A DNA stretch of 64,000 bases from positions 1,393,345,501-1,393,409,500 of the forward strand of contig CM057456.1 in the NCBI GenBank assembly GCA_016271365.2. The letters run 5' to 3'. Positions within the stretch are counted from its first letter, which is position 1, and the number at the start of each line of letters is the position of its first letter. This document shows, piece by piece, positions 1 through 10,639 of the stretch. The stretch is from Neoceratodus forsteri. Lineage: Eukaryota > Chordata > Ceratodontiformes > Ceratodontidae. The notes beneath the pieces were generated by a model, which searched no databases, was not told the origin of the DNA, and saw only the letters and a program-made list of their open reading frames with translations. The translations under genes and the position numbers were made by a program.

Positions 1-189
1 CCTGTATCTGCCCTACTATTGTACACCCTTGCCTCACCTAGTGTTTGCTGCCATTCTCAGTCTTATACATATCTGCCTTTGTATGTTGATATCTTGTATT
101 ATTCTGCTTTGTAACCTCCCGAGTCATGCCCAAAAATAGGCATTTATCTGCCTAGTGCACCCTACCCTGTCAACAGAAACGAAATAAAT
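1..189. repeat. LINE- or SINE-like 3' tail (unassigned)
   Basis: No coding sequence is visible. The stretch ends in an A-rich tail, AAATAAATAAAATGA, directly before DIRS recombinase sequence starts at about 190. An A-rich tail of short AAAT units is typical of a retroposed 3' end, so this is probably the end of a plus-strand retroposon inserted in the DIRS copy. The family is not recognised. Confidence 0.35.
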
Positions 190-312
190 AAAATGAATTC
201 CCAGAAATGGAAATGGTTCACAATTCGATGTGCCTCCTCTAGCCTGGACCCTTTTAGGTGTCCAGTGAATTATGTTCTGGATTACCTCCTGTCCTGAGAA
301 TCAGACCTCCAG
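190..312 (+). pseudogene. DIRS copy 0: recombinase fragment, N-terminal part
   Basis: Reading from about 201 gives WKWFTIRC, then DPFRCPVNYVLDYLL. These match the core-binding half of DIRS tyrosine recombinases; the same motif is seen in copy A (KWKRFSIWCQ, then a LDYLW equivalent) and copy E (CPVNHILDYLI). A stop follows the LDYLL motif, and a CR1 element interrupts the gene at about 313. The reading resumes after that element at about 3788 (VKLHLAAVS). The enzyme family joins circular retrotransposon DNA into the genome by site-specific recombination; this copy cannot. Confidence 0.75.
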
Positions 313-720
313 TAACATAGAAACATAGAATTTGACAGCAGATAAGGACCACTTGGCCCACCTAGTCTGCCCATTTCCCTACCTAACGGATAAGCTGCAG
401 ATCCTAGTTAACCAACAGCCTACTTCCTCCTACTCCCCACTAGAATTGCCTTATGTCTGTCCCATGCATTCTTGAATTCCCCCACTGTTTTTGACTCTAC
501 AACCTCCTCAGGAAGGCTGTTCCATGTATCCACAACCCTCTCTGTGAAGAAATACTTCTTCATATTACCTCTGAGCCGTCCCCCCTCTATCTTCAAATTG
601 TGCCCCTTGTTTTTGCACATCTCTTTTTCTGAAAGATGCTACCCTCTTGGACTTTGTTGATTCCCTTGAGGTATTTGAAAGTTTCTATCATGTCCCCCCC
701 CCCTCCTCCTTTCCTCGAGG

Positions 721-1887
721 CTATATATCCTTTAGTCTTTCTTCATATGTCTTCTGATGCAGACCCTGCATCATTTTGGTTGCCCTCCTCTGGAAAGCCT
801 CCACCCTGTCTATGTCTTTGCGGAGATTGGGTCTCCAGAACTGTACACAGTACTCCAGATGTGGTCTTACCAACTGTCTGTACAGAGGGCCAACAACTTC
901 CTGTTTTCTACTGGTGATGCCTCTCCCTATGCATCCCAGTATCCCCCCAGCCCTCCTTACTGCCTTCTCACATTGCTGGCCCACCTTTAGGTCATCTGAT
1001 ATGACTACCCCCAGGTCCCTTTCCATTTTTGTTGTTGTCAGTATCTCATCCCCCATTGTGTACTCTTCCCCTGGGTTTTTGTTTCCCAGGTGCATTACTT
1101 TGCACTTCTTTGCATTGAATCTAAGCTGCCATACATTTGACCATTCCTCCAACCTTGCCAAGTCCCTTTTCATCCTTTCCACCCCACCTTGTGTATCAAC
1201 CCTGTTGCAGATCTTTGTGTCATCTGCAAAGAGACATACTTTCCCTTCCAGTCCCTCTGCAATGTCACTTATAAAGACATTAAAAAGGACCGGCCCCAGT
1301 ACTGAACCCTATGGTACCCCACTAATAACCCTCCTTTCTTCACTGTGGACTCCATTTACTATTACCCACTGTGTCCTGCTGTCCAACCAGTGTTTTACCC
1401 AAGCTACCACCCTAGGACCCACTCCCAGGCTGGCTAATTTGTTTATTAATCTTTTGTGCAGGACTGTGTCAGATGCCTTGCTAAAGTCTAGGTAGGCCAT
1501 GTCCACAGCCCCTCCCTGGTCTACTGCTTTGGCCACCCAGTCAAAGAAATCAATTAGATTTGTCTGACATGACCTTCCCGCTGTGAATCCATGCTGCCTT
1601 GGGTCCTGTGCTCCACTGGCCTCTAGATACTTAGCAGTTCTTTTCTTCAGGAGTGATTCCATCATTTTCCCTACCACTGAGGTCAAACTGACAGGTCTGT
1701 AGTTTCGTGCCTCTGTCTTGCTCCCACTTTTGTGAAGGGGAATCACATCCACCCTCCTCCAGTCCTCGGGTACCACCCCATCCTCCCATGATTTATTAAA
1801 AAGGGTAGTCAGTGGTGTTACTAGTTCTTCCCTTAGTTCTTTTAAAATTCTGGGGTGAATCCCATCAGGCCCCACTGCTTTATCCAC
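721..1887 (-). pseudogene. CR1 reverse transcriptase (ORF2 part), copy 1
   Basis: The protein starts near DKAVGPDGIHPRIL, the CR1-clade RT entry motif, and continues through NYRPVSLTS, QHGF and LDFSKA. The catalytic FADD box lies at about 1219-1230. The C-terminal part contains QFWRPNLRKDIDRVE and RRATK, typical of CR1/jockey proteins. The two open parts are in one frame and are separated by a TAG at about 1306-1308, where relatives have the Gln of PQGSVLGPVLF. One nonsense codon therefore breaks an otherwise readable RT. The enzyme would copy LINE RNA at a nicked chromosomal target. The upstream endonuclease is in another frame. Confidence 0.88.
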
Positions 1888-1907
1888 CTTCAGTTTTAAG
1901 AGTTCTT

Positions 1908-3241
1908 TCAGAACCCTTTCTTCTGTGAAAGGACTAATATCAACCCCCTATCCAGAGTGCTTCTATTGACCGGATTAGGTATTTCCCCCTGCTTTTCCAT
2001 TGTGAATACTGAGCAGAAGTATTCATTCAGTATCCCTGCTTTTTCACTGTCGCTCTCTACCCAACCACCTTCCTCATTGTTCAGCCTCAGTATCCCTGCC
2101 TTAGTCTTTCTTTGCTCCCTAATGTACCTATGAAAGGTTTTATCCCCCTTCTTAACCAAGTTGGCTATCTTTTCCTCGGTTTGGGCCTTTGCTATTCTGA
2201 CTGCCTTACCCGCTTCCTTCTGTTTTAACTTGTACAGTTCTCTGTCCTGTTCCTTCTGTGTTTCCTTATACTTCCTGAATGCTATCTTTTTTCCCTTACC
2301 TTCCCCTACTTCTTTTGAGAACCATAGTGTTTTTTTCTTTCTTTTTGATTTGTTTATTTGCTTCACACAAAGACTTGTTGCCTCTGTGATGGTGGTTTTG
2401 ATGTTTCCCCATTGTTGCTCCACCCCACCTTCTTGCCTGTTTGCTAGTGCTTTTCTGAGGCACTCTCCCATTTTGACAAAATCAGCCCTCCTGAAGTCCA
2501 GTACCTTCACTTTTGCGTGGCTTGACTCTACAGATAAGTTTATCGTGAACCACACTGTTTGGTGGTCGCTTGTTCCCAGATGGCTACCCACTTCAAGATC
2601 AGAGATCCTCTCTCCATCCCCATTTGAGAGTACCAGGTCTAAGATTGCTCTCTCCCGAGTGGGTTCCAAAACTAGCTGTCTGAGGCATGCCCCCTGTAGG
2701 GCATCAAGAATGGTCCTGCTCTTGGATGTGGCTGCAGCAAAGGTGCTCTAGTCAACATCTGGCATATTCAGGTCCCCCATCAGCAATATCTCCCCTTTCT
2801 CTGCCATCCCAAGGATGCCTTCTATCATCTCCTTGTCCATTTCCTCCGAGACAGGTGTCTGTATACAACCCTCAAGGATTGTGGAGCCATCTCCAGTCTC
2901 CAGGGTGACCACAGTGCCTCCTGTCCTCCTGTTTACCCTTTAGTTCTGTTGCTTTTATCCCTTCCTGACATAGAGAGCTACCTCCTCCTCCTCCTCTTCT
3001 TCCTCCCTGTCCTCCTGTAGATTGTGTACCCTGGTATGTTGACATCCCAGTCATGGTTCTCTGTGTACCATGTTTCTGTGACTGCCACAATATCCAGGCA
3101 TCCCTGTTCCATCAAGGCCACCATTTCAGGGAGCTTTTTACCTAGACTACGGGTATTGGTACTCATTACCCTCCATTTTTTTATGGCTTTATTTATTTTT
3201 GCCCCATCCCTGTCCCTACTGCCTTTTGTCTTTTTCTCCAT
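1908..3241 (-). pseudogene. CR1 AP-type endonuclease and linker, copy 1
   Basis: The N-terminal part (about 2978-3241) has NTRSLGKKLPE followed by the catalytic-type ETW and YTENHDWDV. The middle gives MGDLNMPDVD at about 2750-2785. The C-terminal part (1908-2669) has the SDHQ motif, then a Lys-rich linker leading to RT. ETW, GDLN and SDH are the usual active-site blocks of LINE AP endonucleases, which nick the target to prime reverse transcription. The pieces fall in different frames, and a run of Arg codons around 2980-3005 marks low-complexity decay, so the gene is dead. Confidence 0.85.
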
Positions 3242-3350
3242 TTACCCCTGCCCTTCTCCCTATCGACTGCTCTATTTTGGTGTTTACCTCACTAATTACC
3301 CTGATTTTGGGGGCTAGGATTTCCCTTCTCCTCTTCAGTGCCTCCCTTGG

Positions 3351-3731
3351 CTAGTTTAAATGCTTGCCACTGAAGCATTTAAACCTATCACCTAGGATCC
3401 TGGTTCCCCTCCAGGATAGATGCAGACTATCGCGCCTGTATAGGCCTGCATCCCTCCAGGTGGAGCCCCAGTCCCCAATGAAGCCAAATCCCTGAGCTCT
3501 GCACCAGCTTTTCAACCAGTCATTGAATCCCATGGTGCGGAGTTCCCTAGCCTCATCCATGCCATAGACAGGTAGCACTTCCAAGAAAGTTACCATGTGT
3601 ACTACTTGTCTAAGGCCCCTCCCCAACTCCACAAACTCCTGTTGCACTGCTCTGATCCCATTCTCAGCCAGGTCATTCGTCCCTAGGTGGATAATGACAT
3701 CCAGCTCCCTCCCCCTTGCCACTGCTCCCAC
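3351..3731 (-). pseudogene. CR1 ORF1 remnant with SGNH-esterase domain, copy 1
   Basis: The 126-residue reading frame contains VIIHLGTNDLAENG, a block III-like SGNH/GDSL hydrolase motif, and near its end DSLHLSWRGTRILGDRF, which fits the block V Asp-x-x-His. CR1-clade ORF1 proteins are known to carry such esterase domains, whose role in retrotransposition is unclear. The N-terminal part with the nucleophile serine is missing or out of frame beyond 3731, where the element stops at its 5' truncation. A related but diverged ORF1 is at 27652-28065. I see no reason to call it a host lipase: it is collinear with the LINE ORF2. Confidence 0.8.
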
Positions 3732-3787
3732 GATCCTGAGGATTTGTTTCCTGTCCCTCCAAGCCTTGGCACTGGGCAGGCATTCTC

Positions 3788-3945
3788 AGTAAAGCTGCAT
3801 TTGGCTGCTGTTTCAGATTTTTATGCCATCTCAGATGGTAAGTTGGTTTCCCACAGATTTCTTAAAGGTCTCCTGCATATTCATCCCCAAATCTGTAGAC
3901 TGGTTCAGGTGTGGGAGCTTAACTTTTATTTATTTGTTTATTTAT
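3788..3945 (+). pseudogene. DIRS copy 0: recombinase, continuation after the CR1
   Basis: SVKLHLAAVSDFYAISDGK followed by RFLKGLLHIHPQ continues the recombinase reading broken at 312. The match to copies A (KVHLAAISAYR) and E (LKVHLLAVSAFH) is clear. It stops at a T-rich insert near 3930. Confidence 0.78.
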
Positions 3946-4190
3946 TTCTGTTTAACTAGGAAGGTGGACTGGATCAGAATGATCCGTTTTCAGCCACGCC
4001 TGAGGTTAGGGTACAAAAATAGGAATACAGAACGTTACATAAAAACACAATAAAATATCTGGTACAATATACTGTATATGCATTAATCACCAAAAGCTAA
4101 TAAATAAATAAACAATTCATGTAGTATACAATTTAAGTAACATTTCTACAGTAACACAAAGAATTTGACCATATACAATTACTTAAATTT
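3930..4190. repeat. AT-rich retroposon-like insert
   Basis: TTTATTTATTTGTTTATTT at the left end looks like the complement of an A-rich tail, so a minus-strand retroposon is likely. It separates two collinear parts of the DIRS recombinase. There is no coding capacity and the family is not recognised. Confidence 0.45.
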
Positions 4191-4360
4191 CCAGGTTCTG
4201 AAGACCTTTATGATGCCTCTGTTAGAAATCACTGCTTCCTGAGAAATATGCTTCCAGTCTTGGAAGATGCTATTTCTGGTGGCCGTTACTTTGGCACAAA
4301 GATTGTCCGCACTGCAAGCTCTGGTTTTGGAGCCCCCCTTATCTTATTTTTCACACTCTT
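4191..4360 (+). pseudogene. DIRS copy 0: recombinase, catalytic-domain start
   Basis: The translation gives LEDAISGGRYFGTKIVRTASS, which fits the part of copy A reading TVLVAIKSARKTGELQALS. In the family this block carries the first catalytic Arg. It is degenerate here and ends at the T2-like MITE. Confidence 0.55.
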
Positions 4361-5475
4361 ATAGGGACACTGTCAGCCTCTTTTGCATCATATTATTTTT
4401 AGGTAAAGTCCCACGTTTTTTGATTGCTTACCTTGTCTAAAATTCATTGATGTTGCTAGGTGTTTTAGCTGCTTCCTTATTTAGTAGAACTGAAACGCAT
4501 GGTAATGTACAGGTATATCCAGCCTTGTTTTGCTTCAAATCATTGAAGTACTCTTATTACATACTTCCTAAACATTAGAAACACCCTCAAACAGTGCAGC
4601 CTTTCATGATACAATAGTCTTCTCTACTCCCACTGCATAATGAGTGGCTAGATTGTGTTGGGTGTTCCTGAGTCCAGGAAAGATGCACTGGGAGTTGGTG
4701 AAGAAATGTAAACAAACATGTTTTGGTGTGGTAACACCAGTATGGTAGGCATTCAGTTTTTCACTTTTTTTAAATCTCATTTCTATTTTTCTCTCCTTGC
4801 AGCCACTGACCTGCCCTATCTCCAGCCACTGCTCCACTTCCCCCGATGAACATGGAGGCACATCTTCTTGGGCCAGCTAGCATATGCAGCTGTACCCGCG
4901 AAAGGGATCCCCTCCTTGGTCTCTGCACCAGGCCAGGAACTAATACCGGCCTCAGGTCTGCACCAGCGAGTCCTGCTGGGTTCAGGAAGTGTGGCTATTA
5001 AGCTGCCGCGGACAGTGCTGCCATTTTTCCTCCTGATTAATCCCCCAGGAGTGCAGACGTGCAATGAAGTCTGAGCACTGACCTGCTGACATCCACTGCA
5101 CTCCTCCCTTGCACCAACTCTAGCAGTGCCTCCGGGCATCCCCAGGGGCCGCTGCAGAGCAGTGGAGACCCACATCCCTCCCCAGAATAGGAGAGCAGTC
5201 CTCCGGACACTCAGTCCTATTCTCCCCTGCCAACCCCTGCCAACCTAGGCTCATGTCTGTACCCGGGTCGCCAGCCTGATGTGAGGTGTGGTGTCCAGCA
5301 CCTCAACCCTCAGTACCACAGGGCTGGCTCCAATTTTTCACTTTAAAAAAAAAAGGGGGATCTGAATCAAGCTACCAGCTGCATGAACAGTCTGTAGAAT
5401 GTGAACAATCATAAAATGTGTTTTTTAAACTAGGGTCATTTTGAGGCCTAAGGGAATTGACAATGTACCTTTAAG
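4361..5475 (-). mobile_element. T2/Kolobok-like MITE, copy 1, with a nested insert
   Basis: The left end, AGGGACACTGTCAGCC, and the right end, TTGACAATGTACCTTTAA, are inverted copies of one terminus. The body is the reverse complement of the element at 57377-59238, recognisable along about 400 bp on the left and about 100 bp on the right. A TTAA target with AGGG-type ends suggests the Kolobok/T2 group known from frogs, but piggyBac-type non-autonomous elements also use TTAA. The left TTAA is mutated to TTAT. It carries no ORF. It interrupts the DIRS copy 0 recombinase. Confidence 0.72.
4771..5333. mobile_element. Unidentified ~560-bp insert in the MITE
   Basis: Comparison with the second MITE copy shows extra, GC-richer DNA here. 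It is flanked on both sides by TTTTTCACTTT, a probable target duplication of about 11 bp, which suggests retroposition. It starts with a T-rich stretch and has no recognisable coding sequence. Confidence 0.5.
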
Positions 5476-5905
5476 GACAACTCCTCATTTTCTCCTAAAG
5501 GTTGTCTCTGAATTCATGCGGAATCAGACTGTTGAACTTCCTGTTTATTTTCATTCTCTTTCTGATAGAGGTAAATGGTTGTTGCATTTCCTAGATGTCC
5601 ATAGGACATTAGGTTTCTACTTGGATCGTACCAAAGATTGTAGAAAATCCTTACAACTTTGTGCCTTTCACCCCCAGGATGGTGGTCTCCCGCATTTCTA
5701 AGCAGTGCCTTTCAACATGGTTGTCCTCTTGTATTGTTTTCTGTTACTGGAAGCATGGGAAGGAGCTTCTGGGTCCTCGCCTTGGCTACTCCACTTATGG
5801 CCTGGCTACTTCTCTGGCTTGTTTCCACAGAATGTCAGCTGCAGAGATCTGCTGTACAGTCACGTGTAGCACTGATCACACATTCCTAAACATTATAGTC
5901 TTGAC
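5476..5905 (+). pseudogene. DIRS copy 0: recombinase C-terminal domain
   Basis: TTPHFLLKVVSEFMRNQ is followed by VYFHSL and a block DVHRTLGFYLDRTKDCRKS. After a frame change comes ISKQCLSTWLSSCIVFCY, then GLATSLACFHRMSAAEIC. This is the C-terminal catalytic region of DIRS recombinases; copy E has the same order (VSKQCLSKWLANCIVFCY, MATSVACFQG). The usual His-x-x-Arg just before it reads YSTY, so both catalytic residues are lost, and the final His-Tyr block is scrambled. One frameshift lies near 5660-5700. Confidence 0.8.
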
Positions 5906-6065
5906 ATTGTCTCTGGTATATGTGCCAGATTTGGTCTTGCTGTTCCGTGGGGACTTTGGACTTAGGGTCAGACTGATCCTTCCTGCTTCCCACAGTGCCT
6001 ACTGTACTGCTTGGGAATTGTTTCATAGTTGTGGCTCAATGGAAGGAGAGGTCCTTGAAGACGAT

Positions 6066-6507
6066 AGTGCAGTTACTTACCATAGCAGTAGATCTTCGAG
6101 GGAATCTTCTCCATTGAACTTCAGCTCACTCTCTCTCTTACCTTCCCCCTTCTCTACTTCAGGTGGTGTTTACTGGAAGTTATGCCTACTAGCACATGGT
6201 ATGTACTCTTTTTGTGCTCTATTTGGGCAACATTATCTACTCCCATCCCATCTCCTGTATGCCTGGTTTTGGTTCTGGTTTTCTTTGTCCCTGCAGGTTT
6301 GATACATACTCTGAGCTTGTGTCCGTTGGGGAACTGAAAAATAATGGGGCCACCAACATTATATAGGGAGCATCAGTGGACATCAGCATGGGTGATTCCA
6401 GCTGAGAAAAGCTTCTGAGTGTTCCAGATGCTGACGGCTTACGGTTTCATAGGTGTGGCTCAGTGGAGGAGATTCAAAGATGTACTGTTACACTAAGTAA
6501 CTGCACT
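6066..6507 (-). mobile_element. Short ITR-bounded unit U1 (DIRS terminus derivative)
   Basis: About 50 bp at the left (starting AGTGCAGTTACTTACCATAG) is matched in inverse at 6461-6507 (ending CTAAGTAACTGCACT). The 442 bp between hold no ORF. Read on the minus strand it has a TATA-like CCCTATATAATG near 6360. It lies between the recombinase end of copy 0 and the left terminal repeat of copy A, and its right arm overlaps that repeat. Four similar units are at 19190, 30883, 48905 and 54309. Confidence 0.65.
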
Positions 6508-6549
6508 TTCTAGGATAGTGGATATGTTATTCTATCCACACTGGTTGAC
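6477..6549 (+). repeat. Left terminal inverted repeat of DIRS copy A
   Basis: It pairs with 15155-15227. The outer part contains TGTTACACTAAGTAAC and the inner part GTGGATATGTTATTCTATCC. A leader follows with GTGGTATAAGCC at about 6612, which may serve as a TATA-like promoter for the gag transcript. Confidence 0.75.
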
Positions 6550-6809
6550 ATGTCCCTTTCCCTTTAAATCTTGCCAGATGGTCTAAAAGCTGGCTCCTCC
6601 CACCCACCCGAGTGGTATAAGCCTCAGCTCTGCCCCTTGATGCCAGATATTCCTTTCCACTGAAAGGTTCAGGTTACCTTCTTACCACTTCTGCGTTGAG
6701 TAGGCCCTGGCGCTTAATCCCTCGGCTAGTTTACCTAAAATCAAACTCGTTAGAGTTTCTCCGCATAATTTCGTGATAGCGACCGTGATAGAGGACAAGT
6801 CCTCACCCG

Positions 6810-9030
6810 GTTTCCGCCAGTGTCCATGTGGGCAGAAGATGTCCCGTACTGACCCGCATGCCACATGCGTCTACTGCCTCGGCCATGTGCATGACCACTA
6901 GGCCTGCGATTCTTTTTGTGCCTCTTATCCAACAGTTTTGGATGATTGCCTTGCACGTTTGCAGCTCGGACATCCGGAAAAACGGCAGCCATCGGTCAAA
7001 TCTAAAGATGCCCATCATGTGGTTTCCGCGCCTGCGGGATCCACTGAACAATTGGAGCACATAAAGGCCTTCGAGGAGGAGGCAGCTCGTACTGCCGAAC
7101 AATCCTCTTCAGTCTCAGTTTTTGTCCCGCTCAATCTGGGTGCTTCCTTCTCCGGATCCTTCAAGGAGATGTGCCAGTTTCTCCTGACGAAAGGAGAGGG
7201 CCCGTCCAGTTTGCATACCTCTCAGTCCCGCAAGAAGGACAACGGTTCGAGAGAAGATTCTTCGTATTGTCATCGCTCTTGGGATAGAGAGAGATCTCGA
7301 TCCCAGGAGTCTTTCATCTCGACTTTGGTCGAAATTGTGACCTCGGCCGCTGGCTTCATGGTACCCCTCGTCAGGCCAGTTGGCTCAGACACGGGACGAT
7401 GATAAGGTCAAAACTGTAAATCGACCCCGTCAACCTGTTGTCGACTGATGAGGCTGACAATTCTCTATGTAGGACTCCGGTCCTGCCCACTGAGGAGGAG
7501 ACCCAGCCTACTGGGACTCTACCCATGGTCATTGTCCCTGACCTGGAGGAGCCGCGGTTCTCCCCGGCCCCTTCCAAGCAATCCCGTCGGTCCCCTTGAT
7601 GGTCTAGCTCAAGGTCTCGGACACCCTCGACCGACAGGCTGAGAAAGTCATACAAGCGGCACTCCAAGAAGAAGCGACGCCGCCATTCGTTTTTGTCCTC
7701 CTTGGATGAGGAGAGGCTTCGGTGCAAGTTATGTCGTCACTATGAGGACCTTATGTGGCAACAGCTCATGCTGTCCGGTCTGAAGTCGACCCCGGCTTCT
7801 ACTCCGGCCATCACTTGGCTGTCGTCTTCTAGGCCGACGCTGACTCTCTTGGAGTCGGTCAACACCGCCCCTCTGCCCGTGGAGCTGATGAAGACCCTCC
7901 CGGCTCGGCCGAAGCCGGCCTCTCCACCTATCCTGGTGGAGCCACTACCTAAGCAGCCTCCTTCAGGGGCTTCTGCCAAGGAGTCTCAGCCCATTCAGGG
8001 CCTCCCACGCAAGCTGTCTGTCACCCTTACTCCCGACTGTCCACGGTGGGTCGAAAATGACTCTGGTGGTCAGCCGCTTTATCCAGACTCAGGGTCTGAG
8101 GATTTGGACCTGAATTCGCATCCGTGTGATGATGATTCCATGAGTCTGTCAACAGAGGAAGGTCCCACATCCTTCCTGGGCATCCTCTGTCTCATGTCCG
8201 AATCAATGGGGATGCCTTTGGAGCCTGTTGAAAAACAGGCTGAATACCCCCTGACTGATATCCTCAGGAAAAGGGATTCTCCATCTCAGGCCTTCCCAGT
8301 GACCGGAGCCATAAATGGCCCGGCCTTGGAGCTTTGGCAGCACCCAGCCTCCTGCCCTGCACCTTCGGCTCGTATAGCCCGCAAGTATGCGGTTCCCATC
8401 CGCTCCCCTTCTGGGTTTACACAGCATCCCTCGGCTGAGGGATTGGTGACCAAGTCTGTGTTTTGGCACTCGGGCAACTCAGGAGATATGGATAGACTTC
8501 CGGACAAACAGTCCAAAAAATTGGACCATTCAGCCAGAAAGGTCTATGCTGCCTCCTTGCTTGGTCTCTGATAGGTGAGCTTGGCTGTCATTATGGCACA
8601 CTTCTCCCACGTCCTCTTGGGCTCCCTGGATGAGGTGCTTCCTCATCTCCCTGTGGACGTTCAGACAATGGTCAAGCAGGTCTGTTGCCAAACTGCAACT
8701 CCAGATGGCCCTGGACATTGGGGATTTTTGTGCCCATTCAGTGGCAGCTGCAGTCACCATGTGCTGCAGGGCCTGGCTGAGGGTCTCAACCTTTATGGCA
8801 GACACCCAGCACAAACTGGCAGACATTCCCTTCCTGTGTACTGACTTGTTCGGTCCAGGAGTCGAAGGTCACCTCCAGCGTATTGAGAAGTCCAGTGACA
8901 CCTTGGACTCTGTTACTTCCACCCAGAAAGAACCCCAGAGTTCTAAGAAACAGCAGAAGAAGAAGAAGCCCTTTTGGCCTTCTGCCCCTGCGGCCAAGCA
9001 GTCCCAGTATCAATCTGGGCAGCACCAGTA
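6810..9030 (+). pseudogene. DIRS copy A gag
   Basis: The N-terminus has a cysteine cluster: CPCGQKMSRTDPHATC, then VYCLGHVHDH, then a stop and ACDSFC. Copies D and F share it (CLCGQKMS; CACGKKVLARDGHAAC), so it is a family zinc-binding motif. A central block LPDKQSKKLDHSARKVYAAS (about 8497-8556) recurs in copies B, D and F and is likely the gag core. The C-terminus is basic and Gln-rich (KKQQKKKKPF, about 8950). Gag would package the element RNA. Frames change several times (near 7390, 7690 and 8570-8630), so no full protein is possible. Confidence 0.78.
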
Positions 9031-9122
9031 TGCTCAAACTTGGTGCCCTCGGCAAACCGTAAGCCCAGAGGGAACGGTCCCGGTGGCCCCTGTGCTGGCC
9101 CTTCATCCTCCAAGCCTGCACA

Positions 9123-10000
9123 GTGATGGGATGGGGGCAGCCTGGTTCCTCCTGTGGGGGGCTGGTACTGCCACTTCCTTTCCACCTGGTCTGCTGTCTC
9201 AATGGACAGGTGTGTCTTGGAAGTGGTCGACCAGGGTCTGCCTCTCGAATTCGAGCAGTACCCTCCAAGCCGAGCCCATGCCCCACGGGAGGAAAAGGTA
9301 TCCGCCCATACTCGGTCGGCATTGCCCAACTCATCCGCAAGGAGGTAGTGATCAGAGTCGTGGATCCCACTGTCAACCCAGGGTTTGTTTCCAAGTACTT
9401 TCTGGTTCTGAAACAGATGAGGGGCTGGCAACCCATTCTAGATCTGCATGGCCTGAATCAGTTTCTCAGGTCTTGCACCTTTCGGATGGTAACTCTGTCC
9501 TAGATCATACCATCTCTCGAGCAGAACACGTGGTTCTGCTCACTGGATCTTCAGGACGTGTTCTTCCACGTCCTGATCCATCCGTCCCACTGAAGGTTCC
9601 TCCACTTCAGGGTGGAGGGAATCCTCTACGAGTTCCAAGCCATGCCATTTGGTCCATCATTGGCCCCCAGGGTCTTCACCAAATGCATAGCAGTGGTGAC
9701 AGCCCATCTTCGGCGTTGAGAGGCCAGAGTGTACCCTTATCTCGATGACTGGCTAATAGCTGGTCCCTCCAGACTGAAGGTGGAGAGGGCCAGAGATCTG
9801 GCCCTCCAAACCTGCCTTAGCTTTGGCCTCCTGGTCAACAAGGCCAAGTCAGAACTCATGCCCTCACAGGTGATTTGCTTAATCGGGGCAGAGCTCAACT
9901 CTTGCCGAGCCAGAGCCAGGCTCCCAGCGGACAGGGCAGAGGTTCTCTCCTCCTTTGCCCAATCATTAATGGTTGAGCAATTGCGCCCTGCCCGGGACTT
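9123..10000 (+). pseudogene. DIRS copy A reverse transcriptase
   Basis: The entry region has GGWYCHFLSTWSAVSMDRCV and LEFEQYPPS. Next come GFVSKYFLVLKQMRGWQPIL and DLHGLNQFLRS. Motif A is CSLDLQDVFFHVLIHPSH at about 9540-9595. The catalytic YLDDW is intact at 9738-9752. SFGLLVNKAKSEL and the FIGAEL-like ICLIGAELNS follow. These are DIRS-type RT motifs. Several frame changes and stops (after IHPSH, near 9710) make it a pseudogene. It is the only DIRS copy in the window whose YLDD is unchanged. Confidence 0.88.
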
Positions 10001-10194
10001 CCTGTGAATTCTGGGTTACATGGCAGCAAACTCCTCCATGGTCTGATGGGCCCGGTGGCATATGCGCCCCCTTCAATGGGAGCTGGCCAGCCAGTGGTCT
10101 CAGCAACATGGTCATTTCAACCAGCTGGTCACTGTGACCCAGAGGATGTTGGATGCCCTCCAGTAGTGGACCATCCTGGAACATCTGCAAGGAG

Positions 10195-10620
10195 GGATCC
10201 CATTTGTCCGCCCTGAGCCAACAGTCGTCCTGATGAACAATGCCTCTCTCATAGGCTGGGGTGCCCACATGGGGAATCACAGAGTCCATGGGCTCTGGAC
10301 CCCCAAGGAATTCCAATGTCACATCAACCTGCTGGATCTCCGAGCAGTTTGGCTGGCGCTGACTGCATTCACTCTGGTCCTTTGGGGTCAGGTGGTCCAA
10401 GCCCAGATGGACAACACCACAACCATGTACTACCTCAACAAACAGGGTGGCATGCACTCCCAGCCTATGTGCAGGGAAGCTCTCTGCATCTGTACCCTCA
10501 TGAGCCAACTGGAGGCAGACCTCCTAACCATCCATGTGGCAGGAGCCTGGAATCAGTTGGCAGACGCCTGCAACCATGTGGGTGAGCATCCCACTAGTGG
10601 TCTCTCCATCCAGAAGTAGT
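10195..10620 (+). pseudogene. DIRS copy A RNase H
   Basis: VVLMNNASLIGWGAHMGNH begins the domain. Relatives read TTDAS, so the first catalytic Asp codon is AAT at 10239-10241. Then come LLDLRAVWLAL, where the second acid is Asp instead of Glu, and AQMDNTTTMYYLNKQGG with the third acid intact. The end reads LTIHVAGAWNQLADACN. RNase H would remove RNA from the RNA-DNA hybrid. The frame is open for 128 residues, but the active site is damaged. Confidence 0.87.
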
Positions 10621-10639
10621 ATACGGCCTGTTCTCCCGG

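Larger units (their letters stand above)
313..3787 (-). mobile_element. CR1-clade LINE, family 1, copy 1
   Basis: A long minus-strand non-LTR retrotransposon. In order from its 5' side (high coordinates) it has an SGNH-esterase ORF1 remnant, an AP-type endonuclease, a reverse transcriptase and a 3' UTR. The 3' end reads on the plus strand as AACATAGAAACATAGAATTT, the complement of a tail of TTCTATG units, which is the signature of CR1-group 3' ends. The same 3' end recurs at 11553, 54105, 54232 and 57478, and on the plus strand at about 24735 and 50615. It sits inside a DIRS recombinase gene. The bases CAGT occur on both flanks and may be a short target duplication. Confidence 0.9.

Noticed and set aside
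3351..3731. Host GDSL lipase/esterase gene
   Set aside because: It is collinear with CR1 ORF2 and has a second diverged copy at 27652-28065 in the same context.
9123..9436. Long antisense open frames over DIRS gag/RT (for example 8786-9436 minus)
   Set aside because: They are shadows of GC-rich sense coding sequence, with no known motif and no match between copies.
9738..9752. Retroviral or LTR-retrotransposon pol
   Set aside because: The RT motifs, the order RT-RNase H-methyltransferase-recombinase, the inverted termini and the absence of protease, integrase and LTRs fit DIRS, not a retrovirus.
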